DNA from: Panorpa germanica
Lineage: Eukaryota; Arthropoda; Insecta; Mecoptera; Panorpidae
Reading direction: 5' to 3'
Assembly (NCBI GenBank): GCA_963678705.1
Contig: OY783220.1
Span: 1-64,000, forward strand
Length of the DNA stretch: 64,000 nt
Shown: piece after piece, positions 48,188 through 63,700 of the stretch
Numbering within the stretch: the stretch's first letter is position 1
Layout of the letters: every line of letters begins with the position of its first letter
The notes under the pieces: generated by a model
What the model was told of the DNA's origin: nothing
What the model saw: the letters and a program-made list of their open reading frames with translations, nothing else
The model's database searches: none
Made by a program: the position numbers and the translations under genes

Positions 48188-48714
48188 TGTTTGGGCGATT
48201 GTGGTGCCCGGGTATTTCACCAAAAGTAGTCAGGAAGTCTTCGAAGTTCGTGAACTCAGTATGAATTTAAAAGTATATTTATTTCATACAAAATTACACA
48301 TTGGGGTCGTAAATCCCAACAGAATTACACAATTAAACACTTATCCTAATAATTAATAATAATGACTGTATATGAATTTCTTAATGTATATATTTTAATA
48401 TTAAATTGTAATGCTACTTAAAATACTTGTTATCTCGTTGAGAGCTGGTTTAAAAAGGGTAGATTTGAGTACAGTACATTTCACACTTAAAAATAGGAAG
48501 GAGTGGGGATGAACCCATAATACAATTTGTGAACATAGATGAACAAAAATGGGTAATAAAATTATTGCCAACAACAAGAAATGTAAGTCTGCATTTACAC
48601 GTCTCACATCAAAACGTACAGGCGACACTCAATAAAGTTCATTTACACTTTTGCCTTAAAAACATGTAAAATTAGGTTATATTATAATTGTATTTTGATG
48701 CATGTTTTTGTCCA
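48188..48714 (-). repeat. BEL/Pao 5' LTR
   Basis: This 527-bp LTR lies upstream of the internal frame on the minus strand and is nearly identical to 43831-44357. It is followed on the plus strand by the target duplication tcgtg (48715-48719) and the rest of a satellite monomer. The AATAAA counterpart lies at 48278-48283. Confidence 0.95.
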
Positions 48715-51700
48715 TCGTGTGTTTGAACTGTAACAAAGCTATAACCTACTTAAAACTGAAGAAACAGGTGAATATTTTAATTTTAGAGAAAACAGCATCT
48801 TCGTGTGTTTGAAATGTAACAAAGCTATAACCTACTTAAAACTCAAAAAAAAATTAAATATTTAATTTTGGACAAAACAGCATCTTCGTGTGTTTGATCT
48901 ACGACAAGGCTAAAACCTACTCAAAACCTATAACCTTCTTAAAACTCAAAAAAAAATTGATTATTTCAATTATAAAAAAACAGCATCTATGTGTGTTTAA
49001 ACTGTAACAAGGCTATAACCTACTTAAAACTCAAGAAAAAGTTAAATATTTTAATTTTAGAGAAAACAGCATCTTCATGTTTTTGGAATGAACCAAGGCT
49101 ATAACCTTCTTTAAACTCAAGGAAAAAAAGAATATTTCAATTTTAGAAAAAACAGCATCTTAGTGTTTTTGAAATGTAACAAGACTATACTCTTCTTATA
49201 ACTCAAGGAAATTTAAATATTTAAATGTTAGAAAAAACAGCTTCTTCGTGTATTTAATATGTAACAATGCTATTCTTAAAAATTCTTATTCTTAAAACTA
49301 AAGAAATAGTTGAATATTTCAATTTAAGAAAATAGAGCATCTACATATTTTTTAAATGTAACAAAGGTATCACCTACTTAAAACTCAAGAAAAAGTTGAA
49401 TATTTTAATTTTAGAAAAAAATAGCATCTTCGTGTGTTTGTACTGCAACAAGGCTATAACCTACTCAAAACTGAAGAAAAAGTAGAACTTTTTAATTTTA
49501 GAAAAAACAGCATCTTCGTGTGTTTGTACTGCAACAAGGCTATAACCTACTCAAAACTGAAGAAAATGTTGAATATTTTAATTTTAGAGAAAACAGCATC
49601 TTCGTGTGTTTGAAGTGTAACAAGGCTATAACCTACTCAAAACTGAAGAAAAAATTGAATATTTCAATTTTAGAAAAAAAAACATCTTCTTGTGTTTGTA
49701 CTACAACAAGGCTATAACCTACTCAAAACTGAAGAAAAAGGTGAATATTTTAATTTTAGAGAAAACAGCATCTTCGTGTGTTTGAACTGTAACAAGGCTA
49801 TAAACTCTAAACTTAAAACTCAAAAAAAAGTTAAATATTTTAATTTTGGAAAAAACAGCATCCTTGTGTGTTTATGCTGCAGTACAAACAAGGCGATAAC
49901 CTACTCAAAACTGAAGAAAAAGTTAAATATTTAAATTTTAGAAAAAACAGCATCTTCGTGTGTTTGAACTGTAACAAAGCTATAACCTACCTAAAACTCA
50001 AAAAAAAGTTAAATATTTTAATTTTGGACAAAACAGCATCTTCGTGTGTTTTAACTACAACAAGGCTAAAACCTACTCAAAACCTATAACCTTCTTAAAA
50101 CTCAAAAAGAGGTGATTATTTTAATTATAAAAAAACAGCATCTTCGTGTGTTTGTACTGCAACAAGGCTATAACCTACTCAAAACTGAAAAAAAAGTTGA
50201 ATATTTTAATTTTAGAGAAAACAGCATCATCGTGTGTTTGAACTGTAACAAGACTATAACCTACTTACAATTAAAAAAAAAGTTAAATATTTTAATTTTA
50301 GAAAAAACAGCATCTACGTGTGTCTGAACTGTAACAAGGCTTAATCTACTCAGAACCGAAGTAAAAGTAGAATATTTTAATTTTAGAGAAAACAGCATCT
50401 TCGTACGTTTTAGCTACAACAAGGCTATAACCTACTCAAAACTAAAGAAAAAGTAGAATTTTTTAATTGTAGAAAAAACAGCATCTTTGTGTGTTTGTAC
50501 TGCAACAAGGCTATAACCTACTCAAAACTGAAGAAAAAGTTAAATATTTTAATTTTTAGAGAAAACAGCATCTTCGTATGTTTGAACTGTAACAAGGCAA
50601 TAACCTACTAAAAATTAATAAAAAAAGTTGAAAATTTCAATTTTAGAAAAAGCAGCATCTTCGTGTGTTTGAACTGTAACAAGGCTATAACCTACTCAAA
50701 ACTCAAGAAAAAGTTGAATATTTTAATTTTAGAGAAAACAGCATCTTCATGTTTTTGGAATGAACCAAGGCTATAACATTCTTTAAACTCAAGGCAAAAA
50801 AGAATATTTCAATTTTAGAAAAAACAGCATCTTAGTGTTTTTGAAATGTAACAAGACTATACTCTTCTTATAACTCAAGGAAATTTAAATATTTAAATGT
50901 TAGAAAAAACAGCTTCTTCGTGTATTTAATATGTAACAATGCTATACCTTTTTTTTAAAACGAAAGAAATAGTTGAATATTTCAATTTAAGAAAATAGAG
51001 CATCTACATATTTTTTAAATGTAACAAAGGTATCACCTACTTAAAATTAAAGAAAAAGTTGAATATTTCAATTTTAGACAAAAATTCATCATTGTGTGTT
51101 TAAACTGTAACAAGGCTAAAACCTATTTAAAACTCAAGAAGAAGTTGGATATTTTAATTTCAGAAAAAACTGCATCTTCATGTTTATAGAATGAACCAAG
51201 GCTATAACCTACTTAAAACTGAAGAAAAAGTAGAATTTTTTAATTTTAGAAAAAACAGCATCTTCGTGTGTTTGAACTGTAACAAAGCTATAACCCACTC
51301 AAAACTGAAGAAAAAGTTTAATATTTTAATTTTTAGAGAAAACAACATCTTCGTGTGTTTGAACTGTAACAAGGCAATAACCTACTATAAATTAAAAAAA
51401 ATAGTTGAAAATTTCAATTTTAGAAAAAACAGCATTTTCGTGTGTTTGTACTGCAACAAGGCTATAACCTACTTAAAACTGAAGAAAAAATTAAATATTT
51501 CAATTTTAGAAAAAAAAGCATCTTCTTGTGTTTGTACTGCAACAAGGCTATAACCTACTCAAAACTGAAGAAAAAGGTGAATATTTTAATTTTAGAGAAA
51601 ACAGTATCTTCGTGTGTTTGAACTGTAACAAGGCTATAAACTCTAAACTTAAAACTCAAAAAAAAGTTAAATATTTTAATTTTGGAAAAAACAGCATCCT

Positions 51701-54700
51701 TTTGTGTTTAAGCTGCAGTACAAACAAGGCTATAACCTACTCAAAACTGAAGAAAAAGTTGAATATTTCAATTTTAGGAAAAACAGTATCTTCGTGTGTT
51801 TGAACTGTAACAAAGCTATAACCTACTTAAAATTAAAAAAAAAAGTTAAATATTTTAATTTTGGACGAAACAGCATCTTCGTGTGTTTGAACTACAACAA
51901 GGCTAAAACCTACACAAAACCTATAGCCTTCTTAAAACTCAAAAAAAGTTAATTGTTTCAATTATAAAAAAACAGCATTTTCGTGTGTTTGTACTGCAAC
52001 AAGGCTATAAACTACTCAAAACTGAAGAAAAAGTTGAATATTTTAATTTTAGAGAAAACAGCATCTTCGTGTGTTTGAACTGTAACAAGGCTATAACCTA
52101 CTTAAAACTGAAGAAAATGTAGAATATTTGAATTTTAGAGAAAACAGCATCTTCGTGTGTTTGAACTGTAACAACGCAATAACCTACTAAAAAATAAAAA
52201 AAAAGTTGAAAATTTCAATTTTTGAAAAAAAAGGAAGCATTTTCGTGTGTTTGTACTGCAACAAGGCTATAACATACTCAAAACTGAAGAAAATGTTGAA
52301 TATTTTAATTTTAAATAAAACAGTATCTTCGTGTGTTTGAACTGTAACAAGGCCATAAACTCTAAACTTAAAACTCAAAAAAAAGTTAAATATTTTAATT
52401 TTGGAAAAAACAGCATCCTTTTGTGTTTAAGCTGCAGTACAAACAAGGCTATAACCTACTCAAAACTGAAGAAAAAGTTGAATATTTGAATTTTAGAAAA
52501 AACAGCATCTTCGTGTGTTTGAACTGTAACAAAGCTATAACCTACTTAAAACTCAAAAAAAAAGTTAAATATTTTAATTTTGGACGAAACAGCCTCTTCG
52601 TGTGTTTGAACTGTAACAACGCAATAACCTACTAAAAATTAAAAAAAAAGTTGAAAATTTCAATTTTTGAAAAAAAAAGAAGCATTTTCGTGTGTGTGTT
52701 TGAACTGTAACAAGGCTATAACTTATCCAAAACTCAAGAAAAAGTTAAATATTTCAATTTTGAAAAAATAGCATCTTCGTGTGTTTAAACTACAACAAGG
52801 CTATAACCTATACAAAACTAAAGAAAAAGTTGAATATTTCAATTTAGAAAAAAAAATCATCTTCTTGTGTTTGTACTGCAACAAGGCTATAACCTACTCA
52901 AAACTGAAGAAACAGGTGATTATTTTAATTTTAGAGAAAACAGCATCTTCGTGTGTTTGAACTGTAACAAAGCTATAACCTACTTAAAACTCAAAAAAAA
53001 GTTAAATATTTTAATTTTGGACAAAACAGCATCTTCGTGTGTTTGAACTGTAACAAGGCTATAACCTACTCAAAACTCAAGAAAAAGTTAAATATTTTAA
53101 TTTTAGAGAAAACAGCAACTTCGTGTGTTTGAACTGTAACAAGGCTATAACCTACTCAAAACTGAAGAAAAAGTTGAATATTTTAATTTTAGAGAAAACA
53201 GCATCTTCGTGTGTTTGAACTGTAACAAGGCTTAACCTACTAAAACCGAAGTAAAAGTAGAAAAATTTTAGAGAAAACAGCATCTTCGTATGTTTAAACT
53301 ACAACAAGGCTATAACCTACTCAAAACTGAAGAAAAAGTAGAATTTTTTAATTGTAGAAAAAACAGCATCTTCGTGTGTTTGTACTGCAACAAGGCTATA
53401 GCCTACTCAAAACTGAAAAAAAAGTTGAATGTTTTAATTTTTAGAGAAAACAGCATCTTCGTGTGTTTGAATTGTAACAAGGCAATAACCTACTAAAAAT
53501 TAAAAAAAAAAGTTGAAAATTTCAATTTTAGAAAAAAACAGCATTTTCGTGTGTTTGTACTGCAACAAGGCTATAACCTACTCAAAACTGAAGAAAAAAT
53601 TGAATATTTCAATTTTAGAAAAAAAAACATCTTCTTGTGTTTGTACTGCAACAAGGCTATAACCTACTCAAAACTGAAGAAAAAGGTGAATATTTTAATT
53701 TTAGAGAAAACAGCATCTTCGTGTGTTTGAACTATAACAAGGCTATAAACTCTAAACTTAAAACTCAAAAAAAAATTAAATATTTTAATTTTGGAAAAAA
53801 CAGCATCCTTGTGTGTTTATGCTGCAGTACAAACAAGGCTATAACCTACTCAAAACTGAAGAAAAAGTTAAATATTTAAATTTTAGAAAAAACAGCTTCT
53901 TCGTGTATTTAATATGTAACAATGCTATTCTTAAAAATTCTTATTCTTAAAACTAAAGAAAAAGTTGAATATTTCAATTTAAGAAAATAGAGCATCTACA
54001 TATTTTTTAAATGTAACAAAGGTATCACCTACTTAAAACTCAAGAAAAAGTTGAATATTTTAATTTTAGAAAAAAATAGCATCTTCGTGTGTTTGTACTG
54101 CAACAAGGCTATAACCTACTCAAAACTGAAGAAAAAGTAGAACTTTTTAATTTTAGAAAAAACAGCATCTTCGAGTGTTTGTACTGCAACAAGGCTATAA
54201 CCTACTCAAAACTGAAGAAAATGTTGAATATTTTAATTTTAGAGAAAACAGCATCTTAGTGTGTTTGAAGTGTAACAAGGCTATAACCTACTCAAAACTC
54301 AAGAAAAAATTGAATATTTCAATTTTAGAAAAAAAAACATCTTCTTGTGTTTGTACTGCAACAAGGCTATAACCTACTCAAAACTGAAGAAAAAGTTAAA
54401 TATTTAAATTTTAGAAAAAACAGCATCTTCGTGTGTTTGAACTGTATCAAAGCTATAACCTACTTAAAACTCAAAAGAAAGTTAAATATTTTAATTTTGG
54501 ACAAAACAGCATCTTCATGTGTTTTAACTACAACAAGGCTAAAACCTACTCAAAACCTATAACCTTCTTAAAACTCAAATAAAGTTGAATATTTCAATTA
54601 TAAAAAAACAGCATCTTCGTGTGTTTGTACTGCAACAAGGCTATAACCTACTCAAAACTGAAGAAAATGTTGAATATTTTAATTTTAGAGAAAACAGCAT

Positions 54701-57700
54701 CTTCGTGTGCTTGAAGTGTAACAAGGCTATAACCTACTTAAAACTGAAGAAAAAATTGAATATTTCAATTTTAGAAAAAAAAACATCTTCTTGTGTTTGT
54801 ACTGCAACAAGGCTATAACCTACTCAAAACTGAAGAAAAAGGTGAATATTTTAATTTTAGAGAAAAAAGCATCTTCGTGTGTTTGAACTGTAACAAGGCT
54901 ATAAACTCTAAACTTAAAACTCAAAAAAAAGTTAAATATTTTAATTTTGGAAAAAACAGCATCCTTGTGTGTTTATGCTGCAGTACAAACAAGGCTATAA
55001 CCTACTCAAAACTGAAGAAAAAGTTAAATATTTAAATTTTAGAAAAAACAGCATCTTCGTGTGTTTGAACTGTAACAAAGCTATAACCTACTTAAAACTC
55101 AAAAAAAAGTTAAATATTTTAATTTTGGACAAAACAGCATCTTCGTGTGTTTTAACTACAACAAGGCTAAAACCTACTCAAAACCTATAACCTTCTTAAA
55201 ATTCAAAAAAAAGTGATTATTTCAATTATAAAAAAACAGCATCTTCGTGTGTTTGTACTGCAACAAGGCTATAACCTACTCAAAACTGAAAAAAAAAGTT
55301 GAATATTTTAATTTTAGAGAAAACAGCATCATCGTGTGTTTGAACTGTAACAAGACTATAACCTACTTACAACTCAAAAAAAAGTTAAATATTTTAATTT
55401 TAGAAAAAACAGCATCTACGTGTGTTTGAACTGTAACAAGGCTTAATCTACTCAGAACCGAAGTAAAAGTAGAATATTTTAATTTTAGAGAAAACAGCAT
55501 CTTCGTACGTTTTAGCTACAACAAGGCTATAACCTACTCAAAACTAAAGAAAAAGTAGAATTTTTTAATTGTAGAAAAAACAGCATCTTTGTGTGTTTGT
55601 ACTGCAACAAGGCTATAACCTACTCAAAACTGAAGAAAAAGTTAAATATTTTAATTTTTAGAGAAAACAGCATCTTCGTGTGTTTAAACTGTAACAAGGC
55701 AATAACCTACTAAAAATTAAAAAAAAAGTTGAAAATTTCAATTTTAGAAAAAACAGCATCTTCGTGTGTTTGAACTGTAACAAGGCTATAACCTACTCAA
55801 AACTCAAGAAAAAGTTGAATATTTTAATTTTAGAGAAAACAGCATCTTCATGTTTTTGGAATGAACCAAGGCTATAACATTCTTTAAACTCAAGGCAAAA
55901 ATGAATATTTCAATTTTAGAAAAAACAGCATCTTAGTGTTTTTGAAATGTAACAAGACTATACTCTTCTTATAACTCAAGGAAATTTAAATATTTAAATG
56001 TTAGAAAAAACAGCTTCTTCGTGTATTTAATATGTAACAATGCTACAACTTTTTTAAAACGAAAGAAATAGTTGAATATTTCAATTTAAGAAAATAGAGC
56101 ATCTACATATTTTTTAAATGTAACAAAGGTATCACCTACTTAAAATTAAAGAAAAAGTTGAATATTTCAATTTTAGACAAAAATTCATCATTGTGTGTTT
56201 AAACTGTAACAAGGCTAAAACCTATTCAAAACTCAAGAAGAAGTTGGATATTTTAATTTCAGAAAAAACTGCATCTTCATGTTTATAGAATGAACCAAGG
56301 CTATAACCTACTTAAAACTGAAGAAAAAGTTGAATATTTCAATTTTAGAAAAAAATAGCATCTTCGTGTGTTTGTACTGCAACAAGGCTATAACCTACTC
56401 AAAACTGAAGAAAAAGTTGAATATTTTAATTTTAGAGATAACAGCATCTTCGTGTGTTTGAACTGTAACAAGGCTTAACCTACTCAAAACCGAAGTAAAA
56501 GTAGAATATTTCAATTTTAGAGAAAACAGCATCTTCGTATGTTTAAACTACAACAAGGCTATAACCTACTTAAAACTGAAGAAAAAGTAGAATTTTTTAA
56601 TTTTAGAAAAAACAGCATCTTCGTGTGTTTGAACTGTAACAAAGCTATAACCCACTCAAAACTAAAGAAAAAGTTTAATATTTTAATTTTTAGAGAAAAC
56701 AACATCTTCGTGTGTTTGACCTGTAACAAGGCAATAACCTACTATAAATTAAAAAAAAAAGTTGAAAATTTCAATTTTAGAAAAAACAGCATTTTCGTGT
56801 GTTTGTACTGCAACAAGGCTATAACCTACTTAAAACTGAAGAAAAAATTAAATATTTCAATTTTAGAAAAAAAAGCATCTTCTTGTGTTTGTACTGCAAC
56901 AAGGCTATAACCTACTCAAAACTGAAGAAAAAGGTGAATATTTTAATTTTAGAGAAAACAGTATCTTCGTGTGTTTGAACTGTAACAAGGCTATAAACTC
57001 TAAACTTAAAACTCAAAAAAAAGTTTAATATTTTAATTTTGGAAAAAACAGCATCCTTTTGTGTTTAAGCTGCAGTACAAACAAGGCTATAACCTACTCA
57101 AAACTGAAGAAAAAGTTGAATATTTCAATTTTAGGAAAAACAGTATCTTCGTGTGTTTGAACTGTAACAAAGCTATAACCTACTTAAAATTAAAAAAAAA
57201 AGTTAAATATTTTAATTTTGGACGAAAGAGCATCTTCGTGTGTTTGAACTACAACAAGGCTAAAACCTGCACAAAACCTATAGCCTTCTTAAAACTCAAA
57301 AAAAGTTAATTGTTTCAATTATAAAAAAACAGCATTTTCGTGTGTTTGTACTGCAACAAGGCTATAAACTACTCAAAACTGAAGAAAAAGTTGAATATTT
57401 TAATTTTAGAGAAAACAGCATCTTCGTGTGTTTGAACTGTAACAAGGCTATAACCTACTTAAAACTGAAGAAAAGGTAGAATATTTTAATTTAAGAGAAA
57501 ACAGCATCTTCGTGTGTTTGAACTGTAACAACGCAATAACCTACTAAAAAATAAAAAAAAAGTTGAAAATTTCAATTTTTGAAAAAAAAGGAAGCATTTT
57601 CGTGTGTTTGTACTGCAACAAGGCTATAACATACTCAAAACTGAAGAAAATGTTGAATATTTTAATTTTAAATAAAACAGCATCTTCGTGTGTTCGAACG

Positions 57701-60700
57701 GTAACAAAGCTATAACCTACTCAAAACTAAAGAAAAAGTTGAATATTTCAATTTTAGAGAAAACCGCATCATCGTGTGTTTGAACTGTAACAAGACTATA
57801 ACCTACTTACAATTAAAAAAAAAGTTAAATATTTTAATTTTAGAAAAAACAGCATCTACGTGTGTTTGAACTACTACAAGGCTAAAACCTACTCAAAACT
57901 GAAGAATAAGTTGAATTTCTTAATTTTATATAAAACAGCATCTTCGTGTGTTTTACCTCTAACAAGTGTATAATCAACTCAAAACACAAGAAAACATTAA
58001 ATATTTTAATTTTATAAAAAACAGCATCTTCGTGTGTTTAAACTGTAACAAAGCAATAACCTACTGCAAATTAAAAAAAAGTTGAAAATTTCAATTTTAG
58101 AAAAAAACAGCATTTTCGTGTGTTTGTACAGCAACAAGGCTATAACCTACTTAAAACTGAAAAAAATGTTGAATATTTTAATTTTAAATAAAACAGCATC
58201 TTCGTGTGTTTGAACTGTAACATAGCTATAACCTACTCAAAACTAAAGAAAAGGTAGAATATTTTAATTTAAGAGAAAACAGCATCTTCGTGTGTTTGTA
58301 CTGCAACAAGGCTATAACCTACTCAAAACTCAAGAAAAAGTTGGATATTTTAATTTCAGAGAAAACTGCATCTTTATGTTTATAGAATGAACTAAGGCTA
58401 TAACCTACTTAAAACTAAAGAAAAAGTTAAATATTTCAATTTTAGAAAAAAATAGCATCTTTGTGTGTTTGTACTGCAACAAGGCTATAACCTACTCCAA
58501 ACTGAAGGAAAAGTTGAATAATTTAATTTTAGAGAAAACAGCAACTTCGTGTGTTTGAACTGTAACAAGGCTATAACCTACTCAAAACTGAAGAAAAAGT
58601 TGAATATTTTATTTTTAGAGAAAACAGCATCCTTGTGTGTTTAAACTGTAACAAGGCTTAACCTACTCAAAACCGAAGTAAAAGTAGAATATTTCAATTT
58701 TAGAGAAAACAGCATCTTCGTATGTTTAAACTACAACAAGGCTATAACCTACTCAAAACTGAAGAAAAAGTAGAATTTTTTAATTGTAGAAAAAACAGCA
58801 TCTTCGTGTGTTTGTACTGCAACAAGGCTATATATAACCTACTCAAAACTAAAGAAAAAGTTGAATATTTTAATTTTTAGAGAAAACAGCATCTTCGTGT
58901 GTGTGTTTGAACTGTAACAAGGCTATAACCTACCCAAAACTCAAGAAAAAGTTAAATATTTCAATTTTGGAAAAATAGCATCTTCGTGTGTTTAAACTAC
59001 AACAAGGCTATAACCTACTCAAAACTAAAGAAAAAGTTGAATATTTCAATTTTAGAGAAAACAGCATCATCGTTTGTTTGAACTGCAACAAGGCTATAAC
59101 CTACTTAAAACTCAAGAAAAAGTTAAATATTTCAATTTTGGAAAAATAGCATCTTCGTGTGTTTAAACTACAACAAGGCTATAACCTACTCAAAACTAAA
59201 GAAAAAGTTGAATATTTCAATTTTAGAGAAAACAGCATCATCGTGTGTTTGAACAGTAGCAAGGCAATAACCTACTAAAAATTTAAAAAAAAGTTAAAAA
59301 TTTCAATTTTGGACAGAACAGCATCTTCGTGTGTTTGAACTACAACAAGGCTAGAACCTACTCAAAACTGAAGAATATGTTGAATTTCTTAATTTTAGAT
59401 AAAACAGCATCTTCGTGTGTTTTAACTCTAACAAGGGTATAATTAACTCAAAACAAAAGAAAATATTAAATATTTTAATTTTATAAAAAACAGCATCTTC
59501 GTGTGTTTGAACTGTAACAAAGCAATAACCTACTGCAAATTAAAAAAAGTTGAAAATTTCAATTTTAGAAAAAAACAGCATTTTCGTGTGTTTGTACAGC
59601 AACAAGGCTATAACCTACTTAAAACTGAAAAAAATGTTGAATATTTTAATTTTAAATAAAACAGCATCTTCGTGTGTTTGAACTGTAACATAGCTATAAC
59701 CTACTCAAAACTAAAGAAAAGGTAGAATATTTTAATTTAAGAGAAAACAGCATCTTCGTGTGTTTGTACTGCAACAAGGCTATAACCTACTCAAAACTCA
59801 AGAAAATGTTGGATATTTTAATTTCAGAGAAAACTGCATCTTCATGTTTATAGAATGAACCAAGGCTATAACCTACTTAAAACTAAAGAAAAAGTTGAAT
59901 ATTTCAATTTTAGAAAAAAATAGCATCTGTGTGTGTTTGTACTGCAACAAGGCTATAACCTACTCCAAACTGAAGGAAAAGTTGAATATTTTAATTTTAG
60001 AGAAAACAGCAACTTCGTGTGTTTGAACTGTAACAAGGCTATAACCTACTCAAAACTGAAGAAAAAGTTGAATATTTTATTTTTAGAGAAAACAGCATCC
60101 TTGTGTGTTTAAACTGTAACAAGGCTTAACCTACTCAAAACCGAAGTAAAAGTAGAATATTTCAATTTTAGAGAAACCAGCATCTTCGTATGTTTAAACT
60201 ACAACAAGGCTATAACCTACTCAAAACTGAAGAAAAAGTAGAATATTTTAATTGTAGAAAAAACAGCATCTTAGTATGTTTGTACTGCAACAAGGCTATA
60301 ACCTACTTAAAACTGAAGAAAAAGTTGAATATTTTAATTTTTAGAGAAAACAGCATCTTCGTGTGTGTGTTTGAACTGTAACAAGGCTATAACCTACCCA
60401 AAACTCAAGAAAAAGTTAAATATTTCAACTTTGGAAAAAAAGCATCTTCATGTGTTTAAACTACAACAAGGCTATAACCTACTCAAAACTAAAGAAAAAG
60501 TTGAATATTTCAATTTTAGAGAAAACAGCATCATCGTGTGTTTGAACAGTAACAAGGCAATAACCTACTAAAAATTTAAAAAAAAGTTAAATATTTCAAT
60601 TTTAGAGAAAACAGCATCATCGTGTGTTTGAACTGTAACAAGGCTATAACCTACTTAAATCTCAAAAAAAAGTTAAATATTTTAATTTTAGAAAAAACAG

Positions 60701-63700
60701 CATCTACGTGTGTTTGTACTGCAACAAGGCTATAACCTACTTAAAACTGAAGAAAAAGTTGAATATTTTAATTTTAGAAAAAACAGCATCGTCGTGTGTT
60801 TAAACTGTAACAAGGCTATAACCTACTTAAAACTCAAGAAAAAGTTAAATATTTTAATTTTGGACAAAACAGCATCTTCGTGTGTTTGAACTACAACAAG
60901 GCTAGAACCTACTCAAAACTGAAGAAAATGTTGAATATTTTAATTTTAAATAAAACAGCATCTTCCTGTGTTTGAACAATAACAAAGCTATAACCTACAC
61001 AAAACTGAAGAAAAAGTTGAATATTTTAATTTTAGAGAAAACAGCATCATCGTGTGTTTGAACTGTAACAAGGCTATAACCTACTTACAACTCAAAAAAA
61101 AGTTAAATATTTTAATTTTAGAAAAAACAGCATCTACGTGTGTTTGAACTACAACAAGGCTAAAACCTACTCAAAACTGAAGAATATGTTGAATTTCTTA
61201 ATTTTAGATAAAACAGCATCTTCGTGTGTTTTAACTCTAACAAGGGTATAATTAACTCAAAACACAAGAAAATATTAAATATTTTAATTTTATAAAAATC
61301 AGCATCTTTGTGTGTTTGAACTGTAACAAAGCAAAAACCTACTAAAAATTAAAAAAAAGTTGAAAATTTCAATTTTAGAAAAAAACAGCATTTTCGTGTG
61401 TTTGTACTGCAACAAGGCCTACTATAACCTACTCAAAACTGAAAAAAATGTTGAATATTTTAATTTTAAATAAAACAGCATCTTCGTGTGTTTGAACTGT
61501 AACAAAGCTATAACCTACTCAAAACTGAAGAAAAAGTAGAATATTTTAGTTTTAGAGAAAACAGCATCTTCGTGTGTTTGTACTGCAACAAGGCTATAAC
61601 CTACTCAAAACTCAAGAAAAAGTTGGATATTTTAATTTTAGAGAAAACTGCATCTTTATGTTTATAGAATGAATTAAGGCTATAACCTACTTAAAACTCA
61701 AGAAAAAGTTGAAAATTTCAATTTTAGAAAAAACAGCATCTTTGTATGTTTGGACTGTAACAAAGCAATAACCTACTAAAAATTTAAAAAAAAGTTGAAA
61801 ATTTCAATTTTAGAAAAAAAAAGCATTTTCATGTGTTTGTACCGTAACAAGGCTATAACCTACTTAAAACTCAAGAAAAAGTTAAATATTTTAACTTTAG
61901 AGAAAACAGCATCTTCATTTTTTTGGAATGAACAAAGGCTATAACTTTCTTTAAACTCAAGGAAAAAAAGAATATTAAATTTTAGAAAAAACAGCATCTT
62001 AGTGTTTTTGAAATGTAACAAGACTCTTCTTATAACTCAAGGAAATTTAAATATTTAAATGTTAAAAAAAACAGCTTCTTTGTGTATTTATTATGTACCA
62101 ATGCTATAAATTTCTTAAAACTAAAGAAATAGTTGAATATTTCAATTTAAAAAAATAGAGCATCTACGTATTTTTTAAATGTAACACAGCTATAACCTAC
62201 CTAAAACTCAAGAAAAAGTTGAATATTTCAATTTTAGACAAAAATTCATCATTGTGTGTTTAAACTGTAACAAGGCTATAAAACTATGACCTACTCAAAA
62301 CCGAAGTAAAAGTAGAATATTGCAATTTTAGAGAAAACAGCAACTTCGTGTGTTTGAACTGTAACAAGGCTATAACTTACTCAAAACTGAAGAAAAAGTT
62401 GAAAATTTTAATTTTAGAAAAAACAGCATCATCGTGTGTTTGAACTGTAACTTAAAACTCAAGAAAAAGTTGAATATTTCAATTTTGAAAAAAAAAATCA
62501 TCTTCGTGTGTTTGAACTACAACAAGCCTATAACCTACTCAAAACTGAAGAAAAAGTAGAATTTTTTAATTTTAGAGAAAACAGCATCTTCGTGTGTTTG
62601 AACTGTAACAAGGCAATAACCTACTAAAAATTAAAAAAAAAGTTGAAAATTTCAATTTTAGAAAAAATAAAGCATTTTCCTGTGTTTGTACTGCAACAAG
62701 GCTATAACCTACTCAAAACTAAAGAAAATGTTGAATATTTCCATTTTAAATAAAACAGCATCTTCGTGTGTTTGAACAATAACAAAGCTATAACCTACTC
62801 AAAACTGAAGAAAAAGTTGAATATTTCAATTTTAGAGAAAACAGCATCATCGTGTGTTTGAACTGTAACAAGGCTATAAACTACTTACAACTCAAAAAAA
62901 AGTTAAATATTTTAATTTTAGAAAAAACAGCATCTACGTGTGTTTGAACTACAACAAGGCTAAAACCTACTCAAAACTGAAGAATAAGTTGAATTTCTTA
63001 ATTTTAGATAAAACAGCATCTTTGTGTGTTTGAACTGTAACAAGGCAATAACCTACTAAAAATTAAAAAATAAGTTGAAAATTTCAATTTTAGAAAAAAA
63101 ATGAAGCATTTTCGTGTGTTTGTACTGCAACAAGGCTATAACCTACTCAAAACTGAAGAAAATGTTGAATATTTTAATTTTAAATAAAACAGCATCTTCC
63201 TGTGTTTAAACGGTAACAAAGGTATAACCTACTCAAAACTGAAGAAAAAGTTGAATATTTCAATTTTAGAGAAAACAGAATCTTCGTATGTTTAAACTAC
63301 AACAAGCCTATAACCTACTCAAAACTAAAGAAAAAGTAGAATTTTTTAATTGTAGAAAAAACAGCATCTTCGTGTGTTTGAACTGTTACAAGGCTATAAC
63401 CTACTCAAAGATCAAGAAAAAGTTAAATATTTTAATTTTAGAGAAAACAGCATCTTTATGTTTTTGGAATGAACCAAGGCTATAACCTTCTTTAAACTGA
63501 AGGCAAAAAAGAATATGTCAATTTTAAAAAAAACAGCATCTTAGTGTTTTTGAAATGTAACAAGACTATACTCTTCTTATAACTCAAGGAAATTTAAATA
63601 TTTAAATGTAAGAAAAAACAGCTTCTTCATGTATTTAATATGTAACAATGCTATAACTTTCTTAAAACTAAAGAAATAGTTGAATATTTCAATTTAAGAA

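Larger units (their letters stand above)
43831..48714 (-). mobile_element. BEL/Pao LTR retrotransposon, deletion derivative (4884 bp)
   Basis: Two 527-bp LTRs flank an internal region with a tRNA-Tyr-type primer site, a long leader, one 992-residue frame and a G-run polypurine tract, all on the minus strand. The 5-bp target duplication is tcgtg (43826-43830 and 48715-48719). Removing the element restores ...catcttcgtgtgtttgaactg, and an empty paralogue of the site is visible at 43112-43116. I found one mismatch between the LTRs (catagttgaac versus catagatgaac), so the insertion is very recent. The internal region is far shorter than an autonomous BEL/Pao element and lacks the RT and integrase active sites. 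It was presumably mobilised in trans by a complete relative. Confidence 0.92.

Noticed and set aside
56539..56910. Longest satellite frame (123 residues), considered as a cysteine-rich repeat protein
   Set aside because: Its CLNCNKA and CLYCNKA motifs come from the repeat unit, not from a zinc-binding domain. Neighbouring copies of the same DNA carry stops and indels.
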